Positions 30,035 through 42,080 are shown, counted from the stretch's first letter. The stretch is 64,000 nt of DNA from Oopsacas minuta (GCA_024704765.1 JAKMXF010000144.1:248001-312000), one strand, 5' to 3'. A program made the numbers and translations. Notes: a model not told the origin generated them from the sequence alone.

Positions 30035-31927
30035 ATGGCTCTCGCTAAATTCAGGAATATGAAAATAAAGAAAACCAAGCGAGCCTTCAAATTCAAGCTA
30101 ACAACCTTCTATGAACGAATTGAATGTGAATTTCAGAAGGGGTTTGAGCCGAATAACTTGTCCATAAGATGGAGTCGTGGTAACCGAGAGGTAGTGTCAA
30201 ATACACCGTCGTGGACCGCAGATTTTGAGGATGAGAGTGCTGTAAAAGGCAGAGCAAAGTTTGAACCGGTGAACGCTGTAGAACTCCTCATAACTCTATA
30301 CAAATATCCTAAGACTGTAGAATATAACGATAAATATTATAAATACTCGGTAGAACACACTGCATTGAATGGGAAGAAGACATCACTCGGAGTATTCGAG
30401 TTAAATGTAGCAGATTATGCTGAGATTGGTCAGCACAGACATGAACTAGCTCTTATCTGTAAAGCTGCTAGTAAGAAAGTATTCAGCATGAAAATAGTAA
30501 TGAGGTTGGAGGTTGAGTTCTTGAAATCTGGTTGTGCTCAGGATGATGATATGATTAGTACATGGTCTGCTCTCCCGGGGGGGGAGACCGATTATTCAGA
30601 TGATGAGTACAATTCAGACGATGGGAATGATAATAGGAAGCGGGCCATGAGTACCGATCTGTCCTACGTGTTGGGAGAGAGTCTCTTCTCCCTGATTAGT
30701 AAAAATAGGGAAGAACTTGTCCTCCCGGACGGCTTTCCAGAAGATCTCAGTGGTATGCATCACTCTAAATCGATAGCTTTGCTGTTCAGCGCTAATTGGT
30801 CTGACACTTGTGTAAACTTCCTACAGACGGTAGATAAGCTCTACACTATGAGAGAGGGCAGGACTTTTGAGATTGTATATGTGTCCTGTGATTATGATGA
30901 CGAGAGTTTAATACAAGGTATGAAGAAGCATTCCATTATCTACTTATCGTTGCGACCGAAAAGTGTAATAGCTGAGAACTTGAGAGATCATTATGAAGTG
31001 TCCAGCATTCCACAACTCCTAATCGTGAACCCAGAGACTGGTAGAGTTATAGAGAGAGAAGGGAAGAAGGTTTTGGAAAAATGTCATGGTTCGATTGAAG
31101 AGCAGAAGATCCTCGCCACTCTGTGGGGTAAAGGGAAGAGCTCACAGTCAAGTCATAGGCTAGCTGTGGTTAAAGAATCGATATTAGGCAGTTCTGTGAG
31201 CTTATCGAGTACCCTTGATGGAATCAGCGAGAGTGGACAGAACTATTCAAAACGCAAGGGGAGTTTAAAACAGCAAAACACTGAGCAGGTAATTGGACAT
31301 TTAGAACATATGCTTAAACAGAAAGAACAGGAATTGAGAGAGAGTCAGGATCAATTGCAAGCTGCTCAAGAGGAAATCTTAAGTCTTATCTCAGAAAATG
31401 AAGCACTACAGGCAAAGAATTTTGAAATGAGCGATCAGGTTCGACAGTTAAAAATAATCGTTAAAGACTTTGGCGATCAGAATAGAGCCATGGCTGATGA
31501 GAAACAACAACTGGTAGCAGCGATGGAAGTAAAGGGGTGGTTATTCAAACGCGGGATTAGCGGACCAACAGGCCGGTTATGGCGAAAACGATACTTCCAA
31601 AATAACGGCTTCTTCCTTTCGTACTACAAATCCCCGAGCACTCAGGTAGAACAAGGATCAATCGACCTTAAAAAAGTGAATGAAATATCAATCTTGCCCA
31701 AGGAGAAACAAGACAAAAATTCAGCTTCATTCAATATTATAACAGAACAGAGAGTGTACGAACTACAAGCTAGAAATCCGGAAGAAATGTCCAGCTGGAT
31801 CCGAGCGGTCAATTACCTGATGAATTACCATAAGGAAAATATGCTACAATCTTACGGTAATCATTGTGCTATGTCTCCCTCAAGACAGTTAAATATACAG
31901 AACGCAGCTGATAGTATCCACATTTGA
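30035..31927 (+). CDS. NT-C2 / nucleoredoxin-like thioredoxin / coiled-coil / PH fusion protein
   Basis: A single exon encodes 630 residues in one uninterrupted frame. Residues 1-170 form an NT-C2 domain of the EHBP1/EEIG type (FKFKLTTFYERIECEFQ, later VMRLEVEFLK...DDDMIS). Residues about 205-365 form a nucleoredoxin/tryparedoxin-like thioredoxin fold: LLFSANWSDTC, FEIVYVSCDYDDES and the cis-proline SSIPQLLIVNPETG. The usual WCPPC active site is WSDTC (255-259), so the nucleophilic cysteine is serine and redox activity is doubtful. Residues about 415-500 form a coiled coil. Residues about 497-600 form a PH domain (VKGWLFKRG...LWRKRYF...SSWIRAVNYL). I know of no protein with this combination. 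NT-C2 and PH suggest a membrane- or cytoskeleton-linked scaffold; function is otherwise unknown. ATG 30035 begins directly before the NT-C2 domain. Confidence 0.85.
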   Translation: MALAKFRNMKIKKTKRAFKFKLTTFYERIECEFQKGFEPNNLSIRWSRGNREVVSNTPSWTADFEDESAVKGRAKFEPVNAVELLITLYKYPKTVEYNDKYYKYSVEHTALNGKKTSLGVFELNVADYAEIGQHRHELALICKAASKKVFSMKIVMRLEVEFLKSGCAQDDDMISTWSALPGGETDYSDDEYNSDDGNDNRKRAMSTDLSYVLGESLFSLISKNREELVLPDGFPEDLSGMHHSKSIALLFSANWSDTCVNFLQTVDKLYTMREGRTFEIVYVSCDYDDESLIQGMKKHSIIYLSLRPKSVIAENLRDHYEVSSIPQLLIVNPETGRVIEREGKKVLEKCHGSIEEQKILATLWGKGKSSQSSHRLAVVKESILGSSVSLSSTLDGISESGQNYSKRKGSLKQQNTEQVIGHLEHMLKQKEQELRESQDQLQAAQEEILSLISENEALQAKNFEMSDQVRQLKIIVKDFGDQNRAMADEKQQLVAAMEVKGWLFKRGISGPTGRLWRKRYFQNNGFFLSYYKSPSTQVEQGSIDLKKVNEISILPKEKQDKNSASFNIITEQRVYELQARNPEEMSSWIRAVNYLMNYHKENMLQSYGNHCAMSPSRQLNIQNAADSIHI

Positions 31928-32457
31928 TTAGTCTATATTGTTTGTATTTATTTTGATTGTATATTTGTAAATATGGATTTTTATTTATTTTTGTTGCAAT
32001 CGATGAACTATTGTTTGATAGAATTTGGGCCATCGGAGCTGCGGTCAAGTTAGTGAAGTACTGTCAATGAGTAATACAACATCGGTCCCCAACCTGTGGG
32101 TCCATAGGTTTATAAGGTTGGGAACCGCTAGAGTAACCAAACCTATACCCTGAGTCTCCGGGGGGTAATTTCCTTCGAAGTTTCCCGTGACAGTCAGGAC
32201 TAATATTAGAAGGCAGAACAAAGCACACGAGTATTATTATGTAGTATTAAAAAGCAAGAATAGTTTTTCAGTAGATAAATAGAGTTATTTCCCTCCTATT
32301 CGGTTGCATAATAGCTAATAGCATAGTAGCAATACAAACCACTAGTTATGTATGATAATAGATTAGTATAACTATAGCGATTGGGGAAAAGTGACACAAT
32401 GTGTGAATTTAGTAAGTGATTTGTCGGAGGGTACATATACTAATATATTCAATAGTA
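31928..32457. other. Intergenic region with hAT-like inverted repeat
   Basis: No gene. Bases about 32088-32135 form an inverted repeat (GGTCCCCAACCT ... AGGTTGGGAACCGCT) of the kind found at hAT transposon ends. The rest is AT-rich and probably includes the ATRX promoter. Confidence 0.5.
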
Positions 32458-35400
32458 ATGGAGAATAATGACAGTCGGATGAACCCTCTTGTCCAGAACG
32501 TTCATCTCTTAGGGATTGAAAAGGCCCTGTCCACTTGCAACAACTCTGAGAAGATGCAAATCTTGCAGCAATTAGAAGCGACAGTAAACAAATTCAAACC
32601 TGAAGTAGAGTCTGCTATCAAATCTACAGCTAATATTCATAATGAATCAGATTACAGTGATTTCCCAGGTACTGCTAATTTGTTTGCTTCACCCCCACCA
32701 AGAGCTCCAGAGCCCCTCTCACCTTCAAATGAGACGATACCCGGCCCTAGCAACGCAGTAGGGCAACCGGAATGCAACCACGATGAGGTTAAAAAGACAC
32801 AAAAACATTGTACAAACTGCGGGAAAATAAAAATGAGACCACATCCAAATTCTGACGTAATCGACCTTGACACTGATTCGACGCCTTCCTCCCCAACAGC
32901 TGATAACAGGGTCCTGTGTTACAGTGAGTCTAGCGAGGATGAGACCAATCTGGACCTCCTGAACATAGAATATGTCCCAGCATCTCAGGACGAGAGCCCT
33001 GATCTACTCACAAATAACACAGCAGTAAACACAAACAATAAACAATTGAGAGATATAAAGATTGAAAGAATGAAGTCAAGTTTGGTTGCTCATAAGAAGA
33101 GTGCTGCAGAGACTACTTTAAGTTCTCAAACCTCCAGCAAGACATCATCACCCCTGGAGTCCCCTAAAGAGGATAAGGTGCATGTAGAGTTTGAAATAGG
33201 CGCCGAAATTAGTGTCCCAAACACGAGCACAATACCAACACCCACGAAATGTCATTCATCACCTCTGTCCAGGCTAGCACCCACCAAGCGGTTACAGACC
33301 GAGACCAAACGGAAAGGAGAGTGTACATGCTGCCACCAGACGACAATCCACTCAGCTATGAAGTTCACTTCTCATCCATGGTTAGGTGTACTCATCTGTC
33401 AGAAATGTCTGGTATTCATTAGCTCAGGTGAGTACAGCATCGACGAGGGGAAGGAGATATTCTGCCGATGGTGCGGAGACGGCGGAGACATCGCTAATTG
33501 CGGTACTTGTGAGAAGTCCTTCTGTAAGTACTGTCTCAATTCTAACTTCGGGGAAGGGACATGGGATAAAATTACAGGTGACGATAATTGGCGATGCTTT
33601 ATATGTGACGATAATCCCATAAAACACCTGGTAGAAGAGTGCATACAGTTGTTACGGGAGAAAGAGGACATGGAACTGGCCAAGGAGACCAGGAGGAGAG
33701 GGGAAGCTCCCGCCAAGAAGGTGACAAAACAGAGGAGAGATAAAGTTAAGACTGAAGCGGCGTGTGAATCCTCTGATAATACGACACAGCCCTCTGAATC
33801 AATCGGGGAAATATTGACTCCTCTCCCGATTGTTTTAGATGAGCACCCTGTCAATTCTAAACAAGAATTATCAGAGCCAGAGGGAATTAGTGACCCCGAG
33901 ACGGACTCCCTGTCCCTCTCAGACATTGATCTTATAGACCCACCGCCTCAGACGTCTAGGAAGCGGATACAGGGCCCTCTACAGAGCGAGTCAGACGATA
34001 TCATAGCTGTCCAGTCGGATGACAAGGATAAGGACAAGCTTCCCTCGGGCCCTGTCAGACCAAAGAAAGTTTTAAAACCTAAACCGAGGAACAAGAAACC
34101 GCGAGTAGACCCATTCGCCAGCAGTGGAGACGAAGCTACGAGAGAGATAACTATGATGCCAGTAGATATGAATAATCATGAGGGGTCCAGTGCGGATAGT
34201 GACATGTTTGAAGATAAAATGAGACGATTGGACAAGTACGAGTACCAAGTGGGGTCTGATGAGGATCAGAGTACATCAGAGAGATCAGAGTCCGAATTGA
34301 AAGTTAAGAAACGAAAAGGAGGAACGAGAAGGACAAAGAAAAATGAGAGTGAGGGCGATGATGAGTTATCTCTGAGTAAATCTCTCAAAAGTAGATCCAG
34401 ACGGAAGAGGAAAGCTAAACTTATTAGTGATTCATCAGCCAGTAGTACAACAAATTCAGGTTCAGAGAGTGAAGTAGAAAAGATTAAGAAGAGAGGACGC
34501 AAGAAGATTCGTAAACTAATCTCAGATTACAAATTATCACTGTCAACACGAGAAGCGGAGAAAGCGGAAAAAGAGAGGCTACAGAGACTGGAAAGCAAAG
34601 ACAGTTCACAACCTGTTTATATAGACGCAGGAAGTGAAACTAATGAGGACAGTGACACATATGGAGATGGAAGTATAGAACCCCTGGTCCTGGAGAAAGG
34701 GAACAAGGGAGAGGGGACACTAAGTGTAAGCAAGAGACTGGTTAAACAGCTGAAACCTCATCAGAGAGTAGGTGTTAGTTTCTTATGGGACTCTGTATGT
34801 GAGAGCTGTAAGATGTTAAGAGATACTGAAGGATCTGGAGCTTTATTAGCACATTGTATGGGATTAGGAAAAACTATTCAGGTCAGTTATCAAGATATTT
34901 TAACATTAGTTTACTTGTATAGCAATCATCAGTGGATTATGCTGTAACTCCTGTATTGTCGAACACGGATATATCGAAGACTGAAATTGTACAAATATGG
35001 TCCCAAACCGTCAAAGTAACACACATATTTTATCGGTTTTATCGAAGTGATCATAGCGGTCGATTGAGCTTCGATATAATAAGAGTTGACTGTATTAAAA
35101 TCGATATCCATCATCTACTGATGATCGCGGGATACCCTTAACTTCAGTAAATCGATATCTCTTGTTTGTGTAGGTAATCACACTATTGGATACATTACTC
35201 CGTAACAGTGAGAACACTAGCATACATAAAATACTTATAGTAACACCTGTTAACGTCTTGTATAACTGGAAAGCAGAGTTCGAGAAATGGGTTCATAATA
35301 GGAAATATCATCTACACATTTTGGAGTCTAAAGACGCGCTAAAGACTCGTATAAAGACTATGGAATTCTGGGATGAGGCTGGAGGTGTATTGTTGTCAGG

Positions 35401-38011
35401 GTATGATATGTTCAGGAATTTCTGTGTCGGGAAGAAGATCAAAAGTAAAAAGAAGAAAGACAAAGTTTTTGAGATGTTAGTCAACCCAGGTGCGCAGTTC
35501 GTGATTTGTGACGAGGGTCATGTAATGCGGAACTCTAAATCTGGTCTGTCCAAGTGTCTCAACCTTATCGGCACCAAGAGACGCATCGTCCTGACAGGTA
35601 CCCCCCTACAGAATAATTTACAAGAGTACTACTGCATGACGAATTTTATTAAACCAAATCTTCTGGGTTCTCAGGCCGAGTTCACGAACCGTTTTGCTAA
35701 TCCTATCACTAACGGACAACACGCGGATTCTACACCTCATGACGTCAGGATTATGAAACAGAGAGCACACATACTTCACGAGAAGTTGAAGGGATGTGTA
35801 CAGAGACAGGACTATACTGCCCTGACCAAGTATCTCCCCCCTAAACATGAATATGTCCTATCTGCTCGCCTCACTGGGATACAAATTAACCTATATGAAG
35901 CATTTCTAGCCTCTCTTATGAAAAGAGAACTATTCCCTGTATATAATGTTACGCGTAGAATCTGGTCTCATCCGTGGATACTCAAGAAGGAACAACAGTT
36001 ACAGAGAATCCTCCGAGAGAAGAGGATGGACGAGGATGAGATGTCTGACTTCATAGCCTCCAATACAGAAGATGAGGATAGTGAATGTGAACAGAAAGTA
36101 AAGCGAAAGAAATTGGAACTAGTTCCAAGGAGACACCCTCTAGGCAAACGGGTCTCCAAACGGACAGCTGTTGACAAGAATAGAGAATTAACAGACGCCA
36201 TGCGGAATATTGATGACATCATCAGTATAGGCTCATCCTCCTCAAAAGAAGATGATGACTACGTACCAGATGACGTCATCATAGAATCTAAACTAAAAAT
36301 AGACGTAGGGGAATGTTCTGAAGAGAATAACAGCTGTGAGAGCAATGAGATAGCCATGGAGCACAAGGATTGGTTCGATGACATAATCCCCCCAGAGGTC
36401 GAGACACAAATCGAGCACTCCGCTAAACTACTATTCTTATTCGAACTACTCTCAGAGGCTAAGAAACTGAACGAGAAAGTGCTAGTATTTAGTCAAAGTT
36501 TACAAATGCTAGATTTAATTGAGTTCTACCTCCAGAGACCAGAGCATCATTGGATTAAAGGCCTCCACTATTATAGGATGGATGGCTCTACACCCATCGA
36601 CACACGGGACACTTCTTCTGCCATTTTCAACAACCCTAAACATCCACAAATTAGATTATATCTCATTTCTACTAAAGCAGGATCTCTAGGAATTAACCTT
36701 ATTGCTGCGAATAGAGTAGTCATTATGGATGCCTCATGGAATCCTACACACGACACGCAATCAATATTTCGAGTTTACCGGTTCGGACAGGTAAAACCTG
36801 TATTTATATACCGTCTGATAGCAAAGGGAACCATGGAAGAGAAGATATACGACAGACAAGTAACCAAAGAGTCACTAGCACTTCGTGTTATAGACGAACA
36901 GCAAATAGGTAGACATTTCACCAGTAGTGACCTGGCTGAGTTGTTCAGATTTGAGCCAGAAGATCTAAGATACAGAGAGCCTGTAGTAAAGATAGAGGCT
37001 GTGAATAATACAGATGAGATAGACAGTGACTCTGTAGAAATTATTAGCTCTACAATAAACACAGTTAACTCTAATAATAAAGAGGTGAAGAGACCAGAGG
37101 CTGATCTAGTCCTCTGTAGCATCCTAGACAAATTACAACCCAAATATTTCGTCAGCTACCATGAACATGATTCTCTGACAGAGCACATATTTGATGAAGA
37201 GCTCTCTGAGGACGAAAAGAAGGCCGCTTGGGAGAGCTACAACACTAGTAAAGAAGCGATCAGTCGTGAGTATGTACAGCAAATGTGGCAAGATAAACAG
37301 GCACAACAGAACCAGGTAGCTCAATTTGAATTAGCTCGCCAACTCCTAACACAGGGCCAAATCCCCTCTGCTCCCCCAGCAGTCCCTCGTCTCCCTGTTC
37401 CACCTATCCACCAGATCCTTGCCACAAATTCTAACCAAGCTGTAACTAATAAACTTCAACATCAAATATTAAAACAATCAGTAGCTCAATACCAGAAAAT
37501 ACTAGCTATGAATCCAGGACTAGGTAACGCCGAGCAAGGCAATCTATTCGCTAGTATTCATCACCAAATAACCAATGAGGTAGCACAGAGGAATATGATG
37601 CATTCCAATCTATCTCAATCTGTATCCACGGACGCTATTAGAGCACAATTATTACAACGCATGCCTATTCCAGCTCCAAACATGGTTCCTAGACACCCAA
37701 TGCCCCCTCAGATAATAAACAGACCCTCTGTGCCTATGTTACATCCGATGCCTAGAGTGCTGCGTCCACAAACAAGCATGCATTACGTCCCTACAGCTAC
37801 CACAAGCACTGCCACACAAATTCGAACGAATCCCCCAATATCAATATCAAATTCTCACGCACAGAACCAAGGCCGTGTTACAAAGACATCAGCAGTGAAT
37901 GAGAAGTCTTACCCCTCTTTCCAGGAACAAAACTATCCAAACCCCATCGACAGCATATCTCTACTAACCTCAGACGTCATTCCAGTCCCTTCTAACGAAA
38001 CTATAGATTGA
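32458..38011 (+). CDS. ATRX: ATRX chromatin remodeller (ADD domain, SNF2 helicase)
   Basis: Two exons, 32458-34881 and 35174-38011, give 1753 residues (human 2492). The ADD zinc module (about 288-395) has a GATA-like part (CTCCHQ...CQKC) and a PHD (CRWCGDGGDIANC...CKYC...CFICDD). A long acidic/basic linker follows. The SNF2 ATPase (about 755-1510) shows AHCMGLGKTIQ (motif I), CDEGH (II), LTGTPLQNNLQEYY (III), KAGSLGINL (V) and QSIFRVYRFGQ (VI). The C-terminus is rich in glutamine, proline and methionine. ATRX reads H3K4me0/K9me3 through ADD and, with DAXX, deposits H3.3 in heterochromatin and telomeres. The start is the first ATG, which follows a TTG. The only intron cuts directly after helicase motif I and contains a family A TIR element. 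Confidence 0.95.
34942..35093. mobile_element. MITE-like TIR element, family A, in the only ATRX intron
   Basis: This copy of family A is in the opposite orientation, about 152 bp. The right end is AGAGTTGACTGT and the left end is the diverged CTGTAACTCCTGTATTGTCG. The core GGTCCCAAACCGTCAAAG is the reverse complement of the GHITM intron copy. It fills about half of the 292-bp intron (34882-35173). Confidence 0.8.
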
Positions 38012-38545
38012 TTATACAACCGGCAATTATGAGAAGATGTACAGACAATAAATACTAAGAACAGATTCATACCTTATAACAAGTGAAGGATAGAGTACTC
38101 AGATCATGTTGTAATTCATATGATTACATATTTGTATTAACCTTAATGATTATAGCTAAGTAATTCATAAATACAGTCCTGCATAATGAGTTTAAAATAT
38201 GGTTATTTGGGTTTATGAAATAGCATAAACTGGAATTATAAATATGGTATTTATGTTTGTTGTTGTTGACAATATTAATCGTGAAGAGATTTACTTATAC
38301 TGTTGTTAAATCGAACACCAAGGGGTTGACGAATCTGTACTCCTAGGTACAAGCCGTAACCCCCACCCCCAGGTTAGAAACACTACCCTAAAGAGCAGTC
38401 CCCGTGAATCCCCTATACCAAATTTCACACCTGTACACCCCCTCCCATAGGCCACAATAGAACTTCTAAACTAACGAACCTAATTAACTGCAAGGTTTAA
38501 TAACGGTAATAACATATAAGAGATAACACACAGTAACAAACTGAG
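38012..38545. other. Spacer between convergent genes
   Basis: About 530 bp between the ATRX stop and the NDUFA9 stop (tail to tail). It presumably holds both 3' UTRs. No open frame or RNA gene is recognised. Confidence 0.5.
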
Positions 38546-39640
38546 CTAAGCTTTAGCCTTGTGTAGAGGTCCTATCTCATCAATAGGATCAACTGATCCT
38601 TCAAATTTTCTATAATGTCTCAGGAATCTAACAGCAACGTCACTAAACTTAGTTGCCTCTACTCCTAGATCCTTGATACCAAGTTTGTCGGTATGGAAAT
38701 CTTCTGATAATGTCATTCTTGTAATCTTATCCCTCGTGACGTAACGGTAGAATGGCCATAATTCGTTCATAAGTCCGAATATATTGAAAATAGACTGTGG
38801 TATGCTGAAGGGTCGAAATGGACGGTTTACACAACGGAAAATATAGTCAACTAGATCATAGTATAGGTATTTCTCAGGTCCGCACAGATAGTAAGTCCTC
38901 CCCATCGTATCTCTGTCTACAACACATTTCTCTACAGCACTAGCAACATCCGAGACGAATATCGGTATTTTATGAACATGTTTTCCCATTTTTATAAGCG
39001 GGACTATTTTGATGTATTTTGATATGCCAGCGTAATACATGAGGAATCTATCTTCGAGTCCGTATATGTCAGATGGTTTTAAAATAGTGACGTCAGGGAA
39101 GATCTCTCTTACAGTATCCTCCCCTTGTTTCTTGCTTACCATGAATGGAGAGGGAGAGGAATAGCTTGCGTTGTATGCGGAGAAATGTACTAATCTCTCT
39201 ACTTCCATGTCTTTGCATGCTTGTGCTATTCTTGCGGCTCCCAACACATGCAAGTCATAGTAACTGAAATTTGAAGTTTCATAATCACGACCGACTAAGT
39301 TCACGACAACATTTGAATATTTGACCAGGTCTCGTATTCTATCGATGTCTAGGAGATGGTATGGACGAAAATAGATCTGTCCGAGGTCACCCATAACTCT
39401 GAGGTGACGTGTGTCGTGTTCATCACAACGGAATGGAAGTACAATCTGACTACCCATTCTTCCCATTCGGTTCACAACATATCTACCCACGAATCCTGTA
39501 GCACCGAAAATGGTAACAGTCAGTCCACTGACAGAGGACCTCCCGCCCGGACCTGCCCTCTCCAACCCCCTCAGTGCTGTTGAGAATCTCCGGATTTGAG
39601 ATCTTCTGCAACAACGGGACACCGTGAGGAGTGCGGCCAT
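38546..39640 (-). CDS. NDUFA9: NDUFA9, complex I accessory subunit
   Basis: A single exon encodes 364 residues (human 377). There is a basic, arginine-rich N-terminus suited to mitochondrial import, then an SDR-type Rossmann fold with the NAD(P)-binding TIFGATGFVGRY (about 43-54). Typical NDUFA9 blocks are LPFRCDEHDTRHLRVMGDLG, VVNLVGRDYETSNFSY, ILKPSDIYG, FVSDVA and YYLCGPEKYLYYDLVDYI. NDUFA9 is an NADPH-binding accessory subunit at the Q-module/membrane-arm junction of respiratory complex I. It converges with ATRX and its start is the first ATG, giving the expected presequence. Confidence 0.95.
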   Translation of the reverse strand: MAALLTVSRCCRRSQIRRFSTALRGLERAGPGGRSSVSGLTVTIFGATGFVGRYVVNRMGRMGSQIVLPFRCDEHDTRHLRVMGDLGQIYFRPYHLLDIDRIRDLVKYSNVVVNLVGRDYETSNFSYYDLHVLGAARIAQACKDMEVERLVHFSAYNASYSSPSPFMVSKKQGEDTVREIFPDVTILKPSDIYGLEDRFLMYYAGISKYIKIVPLIKMGKHVHKIPIFVSDVASAVEKCVVDRDTMGRTYYLCGPEKYLYYDLVDYIFRCVNRPFRPFSIPQSIFNIFGLMNELWPFYRYVTRDKITRMTLSEDFHTDKLGIKDLGVEATKFSDVAVRFLRHYRKFEGSVDPIDEIGPLHKAKA

Positions 39641-40598
39641 CCTCTCAATTAGGACAATAAAAATCTGAAAGCACGATCTATGCAGTTACAAAATTATCAA
39701 TAGAATTTATTTTAACGACAACTCTACCGTAAATATGGACAAAAAATAAACTATTGCAACTTTGCAAGAAACACTATATTCTATTGTGAATAGAGGCAAC
39801 TATTTGAAAACTTAGAATAGCTATAATTTAGTGTAATAAGTGAGTGTCGAATTACACCTGCCTCAACTTTCAGACCCAGGTATCCTTGCAGACACCCAGG
39901 TCCTTCTGTTGCATAACCATTAGCTTCAGTCTCTATTGGGAGTTGGGGAAGCAGGCATTTGGCTCACAATAATATATACTACTGAATGCTATTTATACGA
40001 AGAAATTTCTTTAACGAAACAGTTTTGGTTTGGGATAAATGCTATAGCAATGTAATAGGATTGGATTACAAATATGATATACATGGCTGCATTATTATCC
40101 AACCATTTGTACTTATTCTATAGAATTCTACCTATAAATACTTCACGTTGCTAGGGTAGATTAGGGTGAGCCACGGCTCTGACTTCTCCTCAAGTACTCT
40201 TTCCCAAAGTGAGCCTCAAGCACATTGGACTGTTGGGCAGTGTTGCTTTTGGGTGGTGCTGCCTGACAGTTGTCAGAGTTAATTCGACACTCGCCTTCTT
40301 TTTGGCCTTTTTTTGTGCGCGCAAATGTTAGAAATTCGGCCCACAAGAGCGGGGATTTCTATTAATTGAGCGGACAATATTTTGACACTCACTTATTGCC
40401 CTAATTCATAGCTATTCTATGTTGTTAAGTTTAGGGCGATTAAACATGTGCTCAAAGGTGTTCTCACATGATGATGTGAACATATTCCATGAGATACAGT
40501 TGACAACTTAGTTTAATAAATAACAACAAAATTACAAAGGGTAATAAGTGATCTAGTAGTAGAGTGATAGAATTGAATAATTAATTCGTTTTGATAAT
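39641..40598. other. Intergenic region, no supported gene
   Basis: About 960 bp with no recognised gene. A 61-codon minus-strand frame (40161-40346) has higher G/C than its surroundings but matches nothing I recognise; it might be a transposon remnant. The NDUFA9 promoter should be near 39641-39750. Confidence 0.45.
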
Positions 40599-42080
40599 TT
40601 AAAAGTTCTCATCAGAGAACATATTTACTCTCCTCTTATCAAATTCCTCTTTGAACTCATCTCCCATATTCTCGACATCTTGCTGATCACGTAGCACTCC
40701 TTTAGGTAGAAACCCTAACAGTTTTGTGGCATGCTCCTTCAACAAACGCTGTCGTTCTTGTTCCACCACCAATTTACGCATAGCCTCTAGTTCCTCTTCC
40801 CTGTTCCTCTCTTCCATTTCCTTTTCCTTCTGTAGAATAAAATTCTCTCTTCTTGCCTGTAATAAGACATCTACTGCTCGTCTATGCTCTTGCTGTTTCA
40901 TTCTACGTTTCTGAGCATTCATCTGCTCGATACGATCATCCTCTGCAAACTTTTCCATCATCTGTCTCTTGAATTCCTCCTCTTCCTCTCGTAAAGCAAT
41001 CTCCTTGCGAGACTTTAACTCTAGGTAGTCTTGATGAGCGCACTGTAGATCCAATCTAGCCCTTAGTCTCTTCTCCATATCTCTCCTCTCTCCTCTTCTT
41101 GCCTTCTCCTCCTGCTCCTCAATATATAACTCATTTCGTATCTTATCGAGTGCCTCTTCCTTTGTGGATTTCTCCCGTAGGAAGTTAGTCAAACGTTCCT
41201 GTACTTGAAGTTTGGCTTCCTCCTGTATCCGTTTCTCAGCTTGACGTACATCTTCCCTCTCTTGCTGTTTGTTTGCAAAACTCATAATCCTCCTATTCTC
41301 CTCCTCCATTATCTCCTCCTCCTGTCTCTTCCAGGCCTGTCTCTGCTCCAGGAATTCCTTGATATACCTCTGTGTAGCTTCCTGCTTCTCAAACCTAGCT
41401 CTCAAGGCCTGCTCATCCTCCTCGTATATCTTACGTATAATTTCATCTATCATTAGTTTCTCCCTCAGGAATTCCTCATAAGCCTCCTTCTTTTTAAGCT
41501 CCTGTTCCTCCAGCTGTTTCTCAAGGGTACCCTGATAGTCTATCATTTCACCCTTCCGTCTCTCAAGGTCCTTAGCTTCCATCTCCGCAGCGTTCTCCCA
41601 TTCTTCCTGTAGCTTCTTGGCTGTCTCCATTTCCCTAAGACGTAGTTCATACTTCTCAGCATCTTTCTCAGCTATCTGTACAGCTCTCTCTCTGTTTAAA
41701 TATCCCAGTTTTAGTTTAGCTTCCAGTTCTCTGATCTCATGACTGTTCTCTCTTATCTGCTGACGAACTCTCTCCTCTCTCCGAGACTCTAACTTAATCT
41801 TCTCCAATTCTCTAGCCAGCTGTTCCTCCTGTGCGGCCTGTTGCTCCGTCAAGAGACGTATTTCTTCAGATTCCTTTATACGAGCCTCCATCTCCCGCTC
41901 TCTCTCCTCTTCCTGGACCCGCCGGAGATATCTCTTAGTCTCTATTCGGTTCTCTATAACAGCTGATGTCTTAATCAGCTGATCTTTCTCCAGAGCATGC
42001 ATCCTCTCCTGGCGGACATAATCCTGTCTCCTCTGCTCATCTCTTGCCCTCTGTTCTGTCACATAACTATGTCGTATCAT
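40599..42080 (-). CDS. MNS1: MNS1, axonemal coiled-coil protein
   Basis: A single exon encodes 493 residues from the ATG at 42080 (MIRHSYVTEQRARDEQRRQ). Almost the whole protein is a charged coiled coil of R/E/Q/K. The C-terminus LLKEHATKLLGFLPKGVLR, then FKEEFDKRR, matches the MNS1 end (LLGYLPKG). MNS1 (meiosis-specific nuclear structural 1) is a microtubule inner protein of motile cilia and sperm flagella, related to outer dynein arm docking. The frame extends upstream to 42230 and would overlap the next gene, but those 50 codons read as hydrophobic non-coding sequence, so the internal ATG is chosen. The gap to the acetyltransferase gene is then 115 bp. Confidence 0.87.
   Translation of the reverse strand: MIRHSYVTEQRARDEQRRQDYVRQERMHALEKDQLIKTSAVIENRIETKRYLRRVQEEEREREMEARIKESEEIRLLTEQQAAQEEQLARELEKIKLESRREERVRQQIRENSHEIRELEAKLKLGYLNRERAVQIAEKDAEKYELRLREMETAKKLQEEWENAAEMEAKDLERRKGEMIDYQGTLEKQLEEQELKKKEAYEEFLREKLMIDEIIRKIYEEDEQALRARFEKQEATQRYIKEFLEQRQAWKRQEEEIMEEENRRIMSFANKQQEREDVRQAEKRIQEEAKLQVQERLTNFLREKSTKEEALDKIRNELYIEEQEEKARRGERRDMEKRLRARLDLQCAHQDYLELKSRKEIALREEEEEFKRQMMEKFAEDDRIEQMNAQKRRMKQQEHRRAVDVLLQARRENFILQKEKEMEERNREEELEAMRKLVVEQERQRLLKEHATKLLGFLPKGVLRDQQDVENMGDEFKEEFDKRRVNMFSDENF

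Noticed and set aside
40161-40346. 61-codon open frame on the minus strand between NDUFA9 and MNS1
   Set aside because: The composition is unlike its surroundings but no family or start context supports it; a transposon remnant is more likely.
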